DNA from: Lasioglossum baleicum
Taxonomy: Eukaryota; Arthropoda; Insecta; Hymenoptera; Halictidae
Assembly (NCBI RefSeq): GCF_051020765.1
Contig: NW_027469113.1
Location: 682,001-746,000 of the forward strand
Direction: 5' to 3'
DNA: 64,000 nt
The position numbers and the translations under genes were made by a program. This document shows positions 51,360 to 61,595 of this stretch, one piece after another. Numbering within the stretch: the stretch's first letter is position 1; each line of letters opens with the position of its first letter. The notes below the pieces were generated by a model. The model did no database searches, was not told the origin of the DNA, and was given only the letters and a program-made list of their open reading frames with translations.

Positions 51360-53091
51360 GTATAATACGAAATTTGTTTCTCCTTTTTGCTGACGCGTAT
51401 TTTACAGACGTATAATTCCTAGATGGATGAAACTCGCTTTGCGGTGCACGGATACTTGACCGTTTAGATTGGAAGAGATCATGTTCCGGCGAAAAATCAG
51501 AGGTAGGTTTTTGAAATGAAATATAGACTCTCTTTGACTCTGATTTAGAAATTATCGCGGGATGATCTTTTATGATCGACTCGTATGCTCGGTCTATACG
51601 AGGTAGAGTTTTATGCTTTATTTTATGTAGACGTTCTGTCGTCTTTAGAGAATCAAAGGCGGGGACATTTCCTTTCAACCTAGACTCGGAATAGAAACAA
51701 TCGGACTTGATACCGGAGCTTGTAGAATAAACCTTCATAGGTTTGAATTCGCGGGAGTCTTCTTTGGACTCTGGATTAAAATTGTCGGGATGGTTACCGG
51801 AATTAGAAAGGTCGGGATGGTTACCGAATGCGTCGGGATGGTTACCGGAATTAGAAAGGTCGGGATGGTTACCGAATGCGTCGGGATGGTTACCGGAATT
51901 AGAAAGGTCGGGATGGTTACCGAATACGTCGGGATGGTTACCGGAATTAGAAAGGTCGGGATGGTTACCGAATACGTCGGGATGGTTACCGGAATTAGAA
52001 AGGTCGGGATGGTTACCGAATACGTCGGGATGGTTACCGGAATTAGAAAGGTCGGGATGGTTACCGAATGCGTCGGGATAGTACCCGGAATTAGTTGAAT
52101 AACGCTCGATCTCTTCCACCTCTAACACGGGTAATCGGAATGAGATCGGACGCGGAGATGTGTTGAAACATCTGAGGCTCGCTTTGCCTCCGCGATTAGT
52201 GACTACACAGTCACCGAGGAATACATCCGGCGCTACGCTGACGCGGCGGATATATCCCTGTTTCGGGCCCTGTACGCTGACTGCAATGCAGGCGGCTGTT
52301 CGGGGCTCAACAGCAAACTCATTAGAGTCTGCTGCAGTCCTTGATTCGGACTGTTGATTTTGATTTTTGCGCTTATCGACCGATTCCTCTACGATATTAT
52401 TCGATGTGATACGAATCTCTCGCGGTTGCACCCGACGTTTTGAGAGAGGGAATGTTTCTTCCTCTGTCCTTGCGGCGTGCTTTTCAAGAGAGACCTCCGT
52501 TTTCGGAGAAGGCATTGAAATAACCCTCGTCATTGAACTATCGCGGGGCTCAGTCGGCAGTGCGCGTGAATTAGAGAACGGAATAGAAATGTTTCCGATT
52601 AAAACAAATTGCCTTGCAAAGGAAATCTCAGCTCCTCCTATAAAGAAGGGCGAGCCGAGAATTCCGTTAACACTGACTGGAAAATCGTCCCCGAGCACGT
52701 GGAATTTGACAGGGATTGTCCCTTGAATGAATATAACGACTTCGCCGAGTGTTACTATGGAACCCTCGGTTATTCCATGAACTTCGATCGTGCTCGTGGG
52801 ATCAATGATTATCCCAGGTTTTAAACTAGACGCGCGTATCAAATTGACTTCCGAGCCCGTGTCTAATAAGAATTCACTTTTCTCGCGAAGCTGAGGGGCG
52901 GAGATTTGTACGCGCGGGATCGGCGAGTCTACTGCGAGGTTAACTGCAGAGACGAATCGTCGATCTGGTCTTCGGGGAGCTCGTTCGTTCGAACGGCGGT
53001 CTGCGTGAATGTTTGGTTGCGCTTTGTTGGGGCGGCCTCCCGCTGTTGATTCGTTCCTGTCGGGAGGCCTGACTCGTTTCCCGAGCGCAGG
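51360..53091 (-). pseudogene. PR-env frame, truncated before env
   Basis: Protease, linker, six repeat units and part of the unknown stretch are open, then the frame meets the LTR after FRIIL, well before the env ATG. Ile for Thr in GIIIDP, Arg for Gly in QPREIR and Ser for Pro in EESVDK are shared with element 5, so the two are close relatives. It could still yield protease by frameshift, but no glycoprotein. Confidence 0.87.
51784..52083 (-). repeat. 48-bp coding minisatellite, 6.25 units
   Basis: The longest array in the window (300 bp): units DAF, DVF, DVF, DVF, DAF, DAF, then the 12-bp partial. The expansion is by whole 48-bp units and keeps the frame. Confidence 0.93.
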
Positions 53092-54350
53092 TTATTGTTA
53101 TAGGCTCTTTTTCGACATTCGTGAATGTCATGCCCGGGAGTTTTGCAATAGTTGCAAAACTTGCGGGGCTCTCCCGAACGTCTGTCGCGATTTGAATTCG
53201 GGTCCCGGTTTTCGCGCTGCGGGTTTTGTTCGCGAGGGGTTTCGGATCGCCACTGCGGAGTTGGAGAACGATAAGAGTTGCGGTTCGAGTTTCTCCACGA
53301 GTCTCGACGTTGGTCGGACCCGTTATCGCGACGCTCATCCGGTCTGTTGTCGCGACGTTCAGGGATGCGTTCGCGAGAATTGAAATTGTCAGTAGAGCGT
53401 GGGCGATAGGAGCTTCTGTTATCTGAGAAGCTTACCTTGCGGGAATCGTCACGATTAGATTCGCGACGACGGTTTTGATACAGCTCATATTGCTTATATG
53501 CAGAGATGGCTGCTTCGAAGATCTCTGCCGAATTCTGAGAACGGCAATGCAAAACTTCGCTGCGAAGTTGTGGGAGTAGACCGCGAAGGAAGCACTCGAC
53601 TGTGAAACGATCGATTTCTCTGTAGTCGTAATGTCCTTCGGTAGAATCGCTGATGGCGGTTCGTAAATCTTTGACTCGATTTATGAAGTCAAGAATATGC
53701 TCATTGTTGCCCTGGGCTACGCTTGCCAATTCGCCACGGTACTGGTCCACGAATTTGTAGGGTCCCAGTACTGTTCGTAGCTTATCGCAAAGTTGTGAGA
53801 TCGTACGTATGTTTTCGCCTTCAATGGCAGCGTACGCACGATCGGAAAGTTTATTGCAGATTAGTTTAGTAAGGGCACGTTCTATGGATTCGGGGATAGA
53901 ATCACGCGCGCGTTTGCAGGCGCGGATGAATTTTAGGACGGGAATCGATGTTCCGTCGAATTTGGGTACGAGTTCTGCGGCTTGTTTCAACGCGAAATTT
54001 CCTGTTGGCTCATATTGCGGGGTTTCGCGTGGCTCTGATAATGAAGGTTCTCGCGTGTTAGAGACGTTACTGGGGCCTGGTGTAGGCGCTTGGTGACGTA
54101 AGTTTTGGTTCAAGGCTTGAATATTGTGGAGCTCTTTGCGTATTTCATCGAGCATGTTATTTTGATTCTGTGCGTCTTCTTCATATTTAAGACGCAATTT
54201 AGCAATGAATTCGGTTTGCTCTTTTAAATATTCCTCTTTACGGGCGAGATCTTGCGCGTAAAGAAGTAGCTCTTCCTCGGTTGGCGGAGGAAGGTCTTGA
54301 TTAGGATCCGCTCGGGGATCCGTTTGGGATCGTGTGATTGGGCGAGACAT
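52929..54350 (-). CDS. gag: Gag, truncated element
   Basis: Complete 473-codon frame despite the loss of env. One substitution (Thr for Ser in RPRSTDNF) is visible. The knuckle and capsid-like block are intact. It starts 107 nt inside the primer site (54458-54474). Confidence 0.92.
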   Translation of the reverse strand: MSRPITRSQTDPRADPNQDLPPPTEEELLLYAQDLARKEEYLKEQTEFIAKLRLKYEEDAQNQNNMLDEIRKELHNIQALNQNLRHQAPTPGPSNVSNTREPSLSEPRETPQYEPTGNFALKQAAELVPKFDGTSIPVLKFIRACKRARDSIPESIERALTKLICNKLSDRAYAAIEGENIRTISQLCDKLRTVLGPYKFVDQYRGELASVAQGNNEHILDFINRVKDLRTAISDSTEGHYDYREIDRFTVECFLRGLLPQLRSEVLHCRSQNSAEIFEAAISAYKQYELYQNRRRESNRDDSRKVSFSDNRSSYRPRSTDNFNSRERIPERRDNRPDERRDNGSDQRRDSWRNSNRNSYRSPTPQWRSETPREQNPQRENRDPNSNRDRRSGEPRKFCNYCKTPGHDIHECRKRAYNNNLRSGNESGLPTGTNQQREAAPTKRNQTFTQTAVRTNELPEDQIDDSSLQLTSQ

Positions 54351-54457
54351 TTTGCGATATTAGTGTGAATTCTTACTCGACACACGATATAGAGAACAAA
54401 TGTCAGACGTACGAAAACAATTTGTTAATGGTTCAACTACCGGCGACCGTTTTCGTG

Positions 54458-54474
54458 TCCTACCGACTGCGCCA
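54458..54474 (-). other. primer binding site, tRNA-Ser (truncated element)
   Basis: Same 17-base site beside the C-type LTR, so C-type LTRs are attached to A-type interiors. Confidence 0.9.
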
Positions 54475-54479
54475 AATTT

Positions 54480-56672
54480 TGTTACGTCACGCCCCACGTC
54501 CTAGGCAAAGGAGATGACCCCAGGAGGCGGCACGTGGAATTGATGAGGAAACGGTCTTTTACGCCAAGACAGCCAGACGGGCAGTCATATGCGCTAGGAC
54601 ACCGATAGTCATTTGGAAAATCGGCACCCGCTTGCAGTCAACGCGGATGGCGATACTTATACGTAAACGCAACGAACGCGGTGAGTTGACATGGGGTAAG
54701 GATGGATACAAGATACTGATTCTCACCGGTTTGTTGTTACGCCTTAATAATACTGTCGCAGGAGTTGTTTCCTCTGCGCTGCGTAGACCTCGTACTGTGG
54801 GTCCTCGATGCAAATATCTTCCAGGCGAGGAAGATTGGGAAGACGCAACGTAATACGTTGACGTGGTGACAGGAACGTGCTGTTGGTGATGACGCAACGA
54901 GGACGTGGCAGGATCACTGTGTCCTGGCTGTCGTCGTCGTCAGAGATGTCTATGAGATCGATGATCTCATAGCGGGCAGCTGGTGTAACGTTGACAGGCG
55001 TGGAACGCGAGAGATCCGCGTGGTTGATCTCTGTGTTCGGAATCGGACGGCACGGACAACCGTATACCGATACGTAATCTGACGCGTCACACTCGATATT
55101 CTCGGTCGTGACGTGTTCGACGCATGAGGAGAGAGGAGCGAAAGGAACTTGGTTTAACAACTCCTTCTCAAGAAATCCTTTATAGGAATTTTGTCTATGT
55201 TCTGAATGAAAAAGGGAAAATTGGCCAGGGGTTCCCCGGAGGCGCTGGCCAGCGGTATTCCACCTGTGACTTTAATAAAATGTAGTTATTGAAAAGGTCC
55301 GCTCGTTCATTGACACTACCCAAGCGGAGCGGACGAACTGGCCTCCAAGCCGGGTCACTGTGTAACGAACGAGGGCACTGTTAGAACTGTCACTATAGAT
55401 CTAGCACTGCACGTATTCCTTGTGTGAACTGTCACTTGATGGAGACTTGATCGAACACTTGACCGAGAAAACACTTGACCGATCAAAATGTCGCTTGCAG
55501 ACGTATTGTCTCGGCGGAGCTGTAAGCTTCTCCCTTTGTGACCGAGTTTCAATACTCAACAAGTGCACGATTGCTAATGGAACAATTGTTCAAAATGTCG
55601 CTTGCAGACGTATTGTCTCGGCGGAGCTGTAAGCTTCTCCCTTTGTGACCGAGTTTCAATACTCTACAAGTGCACGATAAACGAAGATATAGTTTGAATA
55701 TCGGAGAGAAATAGGTCACTGAATTGATTGAATTGTAAGAGAAGTCACTCGCGAAGTTCTGGTAAAATAAGATATATTATAATAATAACTTGGTTACACT
55801 TGGTTACAATTGTATTAATATAAATGTGAATATGAATTAAGTGAATTAATTGCGTAGGAGTTAGTAAATGAATTAGTGTTGGAATAGAGACTGCGTTGAG
55901 TCGGAATTGGTATTGAGTTTGAATTAGAATTGGAATTAGATTTGGAATTGGAATTGTAGAACAAACGTCGATGAACGTCGAAGCGCGAATTAGAAGAGCG
56001 CAGGTCGACACGTCTGCTCACTTCGCTGGCTTGGGCCAGACTGACTGATGTCGTTGTGTGAGAATGGAGTGAGCGCAGACCGACACGTCCGCTCACTCCG
56101 CTGGCTAGCACCAGACTGATGCAAGAGGCAGCTCTGCGTAGCCTCCTTCGCTCGGAGTGGGGGTTGCTGACGTTGCAGTCCCTTTGTCCTCGCTCGTCGG
56201 AGTGGTGACGGGTGCAAGACTGCTGACGTTGCAGTCTCTTTGTCCTCGCTCTCGACAGAGTGGTGACGCGTGCAAGACTGCTGACGTTGCGATCTCTTTG
56301 TTCTCGAGGTGGCGTTTACTCGAGCGGAGTTGAGGATTTGAACAAGTTGTAAGTGTAGATGAGGGTTTGAACAAGTGAAAGTAAGTTCGGAGTGATGGTT
56401 GGGTTTAGAACAATTGGGAGAGTCGAGATTTAAGTAGTGATGGGTATTAGAACAAGTTTAGGGAAAGTTGTGGGTGAAGTAGTGATGGGTTTAAGAGGTA
56501 TTAGAATTAGAACAAGAGTTTGATAGCAATGGGTTTAAGAGATATTAGAATTAGAACAAGAGTTTGGTAGCGATGGGTTTAAGAGGTTGTTATGTACTTA
56601 ATATTTAGTCTTAACCTAGAATCGAGGTACGGTCCTCGATTCGACCAACGTCGGAGGTCGTCCGACGTAACA
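54480..56672 (-). repeat. family C LTR (2193 bp)
   Basis: A-type U3 (about 55940-56672, with the start hairpins) fused to diverged R-U5 with two R stem-loops and one leader unit. It has a better preserved C ORF1 than the copy at 36042. Confidence 0.87.
54744..55125 (-). pseudogene. family C ORF1, N-terminus deleted
   Basis: The conserved frame is open from 54744 to 55160 (138 codons), but the only ATG at the family A position (55123-55125) is out of frame after a deletion of the basic N-terminal region, and the open frame starts with TTG. The retained part has CDASDYVSVYGCPC, one strong motif (IIDLIDISDDDD), PRPRC and a tail with DICIEDPQY and LLRQYY. It could be expressed only by non-AUG start or after splicing to an upstream ATG. 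Confidence 0.78.
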
Positions 56673-57420
56673 ATTATAATAGGAGTAGTAATTGGATTAA
56701 TGAATAATGGATATAGTAATATGTTGTAGGAATAACGTATGAGAATTAGGACTTGAGTTGAGTTGAGTTAGAGTTGGAATTGGAATTGGAATTAGGAGTG
56801 AAGGATCGACACACTTCACTTTCGCGGAGCTAGACTGAACACGTCTGCTCTTGAAGCCGGACTGGCATGTCCGTGCGAGTCGCTGGCTGAAGGCGGACTG
56901 CTCGAGTCGCGAGATGGAGGCGGACTGATGCAAGCGCCTGCTCTGCCTTGCCTCCTTCGTTCGGAGTGGGGATAGCTGACGCTGCAGTCTCTTTGTTCTT
57001 CAGTCGTCGGAGTGGGAGAACCGCTGACGCAGCAGCGTCTTCGCTCCCGGGGACTGCACGTGCATTTCTGCTGACGCTGCAGTCTCGTGGCTGTCCTATT
57101 GCCCTCTACGAGCGTGGGACTGCTGATGCAGCAGTCTTTGGACTTCTCGACGTTTCTAGAAGCTTCTAGATGCTTCCAGAGTGATGCAATACTTTATTGC
57201 ATTATGTGTCGTGGTGATGGGTTGAAACTGAGGTAAGGTGTTGATCAAGGAGAAGTTATGGTGATGGGTAAAGACGGAGATAAGGATTAGAACAATAGAA
57301 TAATGAGATCTTAATACTATGCTCTTATGTCTAGGGGACGGTGTATGGATCTTATGCAGATCAGACCTTGTATACATAGTGTGTGTACAAGGCCAACGTC
57401 GTACATCGGACGACGTAACA
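56673..57420 (-). repeat. family B LTR, 5' portion
   Basis: In its own sense it begins TGTTACGTCGTCC at 57420. The last 282 bp (56673-56954) repeat B LTR sequence already present at 39720-40002, so the B LTR is split with an overlap. U3 contains GCTGACGCTGCAG units like those of family A. The right flank GAAC begins B gag sequence. Confidence 0.85.
57366..57416 (-). other. two hairpins at the family B LTR start
   Basis: ACGTCGT pairs with ACGACGT (57396-57416) and CCTTGTA with TACAAGG (57366-57392), separated by TTGG-like sequence. The arrangement matches family A while the stems use different bases. Confidence 0.7.
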
Positions 57421-57659
57421 GAACCTACTGGCAATTTTGCTCTAAAACAAGCCGCCGAGCTTGTCCCTAGATTCGACGGAACTTCGTCTTCCGTCCTACA
57501 ATTCATACGTGCATGCAAACGCGCGCGTGACACCGTACCGGCCACTGCAGAGCGTGCCCTCACAAAATTGCTCTGCAATAAACTCCACGATCGTGCTTAT
57601 GCCGCTATAGAAGGCGAGCACATATCCACAATTTCTGCACTATGCGAAAAGTTACGTAC
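57421..57659 (+). pseudogene. gag: family B gag fragment (capsid region)
   Basis: 239 bp in frame, starting EPTGNFALKQAAELVP and ending at KLRT, matching Gag A residues from about 116. Most of the DNA changes against family A are third-base and silent. It is cut by a B LTR on the left and by element 5's LTR on the right (flank GTAC). Confidence 0.88.
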
Positions 57660-60044
57660 TGTTACGTCGGACGACCTCCGACGTTGGTCGAATCGAGGAC
57701 CGTACCTCGATTCTAGGTTAAGACTAAATACTAAGTACATAACAACCTCTTAAACCCATCGCTATCAAACTCTTGTTCTAATTCTAATACATCTTAAACC
57801 CATCACTACTTCACCCACGACTTTCCCTAAACTTGTTCTAATACCCATCACTACTTAAATCTCGACTCTCCCAATTGTTCTAAACCCAACCACCACTCCA
57901 AACTCTCAATCTTACCTAACACTTGTTCAAACCCTCATCTACACTTATAACTTGTTTAAACCCTCATCTACACTTAACACTTGTTCAAACCCTCATCTAC
58001 ACTTACAACTTGTTCAAATCCTCAACTCCGCTCGAGTAAACGCCACCTCGAGAACAAAGAGATCGCAACGTCAGCAGTCTTGCACGCGTCACCACTCTGT
58101 CGAGAGCGAGGACAAAGAGACTGCAACGTCAGCAGTCTTGCACCCGTCACCACTCCGACGAGCGAGGACAAAGGGACTGCAGCGTCAGCAACCCCCACTC
58201 CGAGCGAAGGAGGCTACGCAGAGCTGCCTCTTGCATCAGTCTGGTGCTAGCCAGCGAAGTGAGCGGACGTGTCGGTCTGCGCTCACTCCATTCTCACACA
58301 ACGACATCAGTCAGTCTGGCCCAAGCCAGCGAAGCGAGCAGACGTGTCGATCTGCGCTCTTCTAATTCGCGCTTCGACGTTCATCGACGTTTGTTCTACT
58401 ATTCTATTCCAAATCCATTCCAATTCAATTCCTAAATCAATTCCAATTCTAACTCTTACTAACTCATACTCCGTATACGATTATTACGTTTAATTCATTT
58501 ATTATTATACTACCAAGTTTATACTCAAGTGTACTCAACGTTCTTTATTTCAATATATATATTATATTTTACCAGTGTTACGTGAAGTTAATTTCTACAT
58601 CATTCTACTAAATCCAGTGACAGTTTCTTTTCGAAATTCGAATCGTGCCCTCGTTAATCATACAGAACTCGGCTTGGAGGTCAGTTCGTCCGCTCCGCTG
58701 AGAAGTAGTGGTTGACGAGTAGACGTTTGGAAATAATAACTTTCCAAATCAGATAAACGCATTTAATATTAATAATAAATAATTGAGCTCTCGCTTACGT
58801 GTTCAACCTCGGTCACAAAGGGAGAAGCTTACAGCTCCGCCGAGGCAATACGTCAACGAGGTGACACTTAGTCAAAAGATTATCGAAGTTAGAGTGACAG
58901 TTTGTGAAAGGAAACATATCAGTGTCTAAAGTGAAGTGACTGTTTTAATAGTGCCCTCGTTGTCGCACGGTGACCCGGCTCGGAGGCCAGTTCGTCTGCT
59001 CTGCTGGGTAGTGCCGATTAACGAGTGGACATTTTCGAGTCAGGTAAATTACCTCTGGCCAGCGCCTACGGGGAACCCCTGGCCAATTTTTCTTTCACGT
59101 TTGGGACTTGGACAAAATCCGACAAAAGGATTTTCAGAGTATTAACTCTTCCGAAACAGTTCCTTCCATACCCATCCCTTATGCGTCGTACACGTCGTGC
59201 AGGCCGAAAGTATCAACTGGCCAAGTTCAAACGGGCATTAAATCAAACAGCCATCTTAAACCGCGTCTTAAGTTCGACTGATTGGACTGAACTTCTCGGT
59301 ACGACCGAGAATATCGAGTGCGACGCGTCAGATTACGTATCGGTATACGGTTGTCCGTGCCGTCCGATTCCGAACACAGAGGTCGACCACGCGGACCTCT
59401 CGCGTTCTTCACCTGTCACCAAACCGTCTGCTGGTCGCTACGAGATAGCCGATCTCGTTGACATCTCTGACGACGACGACGACGCCAGGAATACCATAAA
59501 CCTGTCAAGTGACAACAACAACCCGCCTGCCGTTCGTTACGAGGTCATTGATCTCGTCACCAGCTCTGATGACGATGACAGCAGGAGCACCATAATCTTG
59601 CCGCACGTTCGCTGTAGGATCATCAAGGACGAGTACCTACCGTCCAACAGACGCATTGTCGTGCGTACCCCAGCGAGACAACTGCCAAACCTTCCTCATC
59701 TCGATGAGATCTGTCTGGACGACCCGTTATACCAGACCCATGCTGACCGACGAGCTCAGCTCCTTCAACAGTACTACTAAGATACAACAACTAACCGGTG
59801 AGAATTCGTATCTTTTGTAACCCCTTTTGTTCCATGTCAACTCACCGCGTTCGTTGCGTCAGCGTAGAAGTATCGCCATCCGCGTTGACTGCTAGCGGGT
59901 GTCGGTCTCAAATGACTATCGGTGTCCTAGCGCATATGACTGCCCGTCTGGCTGTCTTGGCGTAAAAGACCGTTTCCTCTTCAATTCCACGTGCCGCCTC
60001 CTGGGGTCATCCTCTTTGCCTAGGACGTGGGACGTGACGTAACA
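57660..60044 (+). repeat. element 5 5' LTR (2385 bp)
   Basis: A complete LTR with both start hairpins, four 29-bp units, three 56-58-bp units, TATA at 58554, AATAAA at 58774 and ORF1 at 59181-59780. Its last bases read GGGACGTGACGTAACA with A for G against most copies, as does the LTR at 40003. Confidence 0.93.
59181..59780 (+). CDS. LTR-resident ORF1 (element 5 5' LTR)
   Basis: Intact 199-codon frame with Ala for Val at 102, just after the first acidic run. In this copy an upstream in-frame TAG has become TGG (near 59109), so the frame is open back to a GTG at 59025. No ATG occurs in that extension, so I keep the conserved ATG at 59181. It is the first cistron before gag at 60174. Confidence 0.75.
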   Translation: MRRTRRAGRKYQLAKFKRALNQTAILNRVLSSTDWTELLGTTENIECDASDYVSVYGCPCRPIPNTEVDHADLSRSSPVTKPSAGRYEIADLVDISDDDDDARNTINLSSDNNNPPAVRYEVIDLVTSSDDDDSRSTIILPHVRCRIIKDEYLPSNRRIVVRTPARQLPNLPHLDEICLDDPLYQTHADRRAQLLQQYY

Positions 60045-60049
60045 AAATT

Positions 60050-60066
60050 TGGCGCAGTCGGTAGGA
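60050..60066 (+). other. primer binding site, tRNA-Ser (element 5)
   Basis: Same 17-base site, five bases after the LTR end at 60044. Confidence 0.9.
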
Positions 60067-60173
60067 CACGAAAACGGTCGCCGGTAGTCGAACCATTAAC
60101 AAATTGTTTTTGTACGTCTGACATTTGTTCTCTATATCGTGTGTCGAGTAAGAATTCACACTAATATCGCAAA

Positions 60174-61595
60174 ATGTCTCGCCCAATCACACGATCCCAA
60201 ACGGATCCCCGAGCGGATCCTAATCAAGACCTTCCTCCGCCAACCGAGGAAGAGCTACTTCTTTACGCGCAAGATCTCGCCCGTAAAGAGGAATATTTAA
60301 AAGAGCAAACCGAATTCATTGCTAAATTGCGTCTTAAATATGAAGAAGACGCACAGAATCAAAATAACATGCTCGATGAAATACGCAAAGAGCTCCACAA
60401 TATTCAAGCCTTGAACCAAAACTTACGTCACCAAGCGCCTACACCAGGCCCCAGTAACGTCTCTAACACGCGAGAACCTTCATTATCAGAGCCACGCGAA
60501 ACCCCGCAATATGAGCCAACAGGAAATTTCGCGTTGAAACAAGCCGCAGAACTCGTACCCAAATTCGACGGAACATCGATTCCCGTCCTAAAATTCATCC
60601 GCGCCTGCAAACGCGCGCGTGATTCTATCCCCGAATCCATAGAACGTGCCCTTACTAATCTAATCTGCAATAAACTTTCCGATCGTGCGTACGCTGCCAT
60701 TGAAGGCGAAAACATACGTACGATCTCACAACTTTGCGATAAGCTACGAACAGTACTGGGACCCTACAAATTCGTGGACCAGTACCGTGGCGAATTGGCA
60801 AGCATAGCCCAGGGCAACAATGAGCATATTCTTGACTTCATAAATCGAGTCAAAGATTTACGAACCGCCATCAGCGATTCTACCGAAGGACATTACGACT
60901 ACAGAGAAATCGATCGTTTCACAGTCGAGTGCTTCCTTCGCGGTCTACTCCCACAACTTCGCAGCGAAGTTTTGCATTGCCGTTCTCAGAATTCGGCAGA
61001 GATCTTCGAAGCAGCCATCTCTGCATATAAGCAATATGAGCTGTATCAAAACCGTCGTCGCGAATCTAATCGTGACGATTCCCGCAAGGTAAGCTTCTCA
61101 GATAACAGAAGCTCCTATCGCCCACGCTCTTCTGACAATTTCAATTCTCGCGAACGCATCCCTGAACGTCGCGACAACAGACCGGATGAGCGTCGCGATA
61201 ACGGGTCCGACCAACGTCGAGACTCGTGGAGAAACTCGAACCGCAACTCTTATCGTTCTCCAACTCCGCAGTGGCGATCCGAAACCCCTCGCGAACAAAA
61301 CCCGCAGCGCGAAAACCGGGACCCGAATTCAAATCGCGACAGACGTTCGGGAGAGCCCCGCAAGTTTTGCAACTATTGCAAAACTCCCGGGCATGACATT
61401 CACGAATGTCGAAAAAGAGCCTATAACAATAACCTGCGCTCGGGAAACGAGTCAGGCCTCCCGACAGGAACGAATCAACAGCGGGAGGCCGCCCCAACAA
61501 AGCGCAACCAAACATTCACGCAGACCGCCGTTCGAACGAACGAGCTCCCCGAAGACCAGATCGACGATTCGTCTCTGCAGTTAACCTCGCAGTAG
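60174..61595 (+). CDS. gag: Gag, element 5
   Basis: 473 codons with all domains. Changes against element 1 are Asn for Lys in RALTNLIC and Ile for Val in ELASIAQG, both in the capsid-like block. The CCHC knuckle is intact. It overlaps the -1 protease frame at its 3' end. Confidence 0.92.
   Translation: MSRPITRSQTDPRADPNQDLPPPTEEELLLYAQDLARKEEYLKEQTEFIAKLRLKYEEDAQNQNNMLDEIRKELHNIQALNQNLRHQAPTPGPSNVSNTREPSLSEPRETPQYEPTGNFALKQAAELVPKFDGTSIPVLKFIRACKRARDSIPESIERALTNLICNKLSDRAYAAIEGENIRTISQLCDKLRTVLGPYKFVDQYRGELASIAQGNNEHILDFINRVKDLRTAISDSTEGHYDYREIDRFTVECFLRGLLPQLRSEVLHCRSQNSAEIFEAAISAYKQYELYQNRRRESNRDDSRKVSFSDNRSSYRPRSSDNFNSRERIPERRDNRPDERRDNGSDQRRDSWRNSNRNSYRSPTPQWRSETPREQNPQRENRDPNSNRDRRSGEPRKFCNYCKTPGHDIHECRKRAYNNNLRSGNESGLPTGTNQQREAAPTKRNQTFTQTAVRTNELPEDQIDDSSLQLTSQ

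Larger units (their letters stand above)
51360..56672 (-). mobile_element. truncated gag-PR-env element with C-type 5' LTR
   Basis: Interior 51360-54479 holds complete gag and the protease/repeat part of PR-env, ending where element 4's LTR was inserted (GTAT). The 5' LTR is 54480-56672. The env part and 3' LTR are missing. The right flank (ATTA) is B LTR sequence. Confidence 0.88.

Noticed and set aside
57319..57753. 144-codon frame across B LTR, B gag scrap and A LTR
   Set aside because: A chance join through two insertion borders. Only 57421-57659 is real gag sequence.
59025..59180. N-terminal extension of ORF1 to 251 codons in element 5
   Set aside because: It depends on one TAG-to-TGG change and starts at GTG. 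Other copies lack it.
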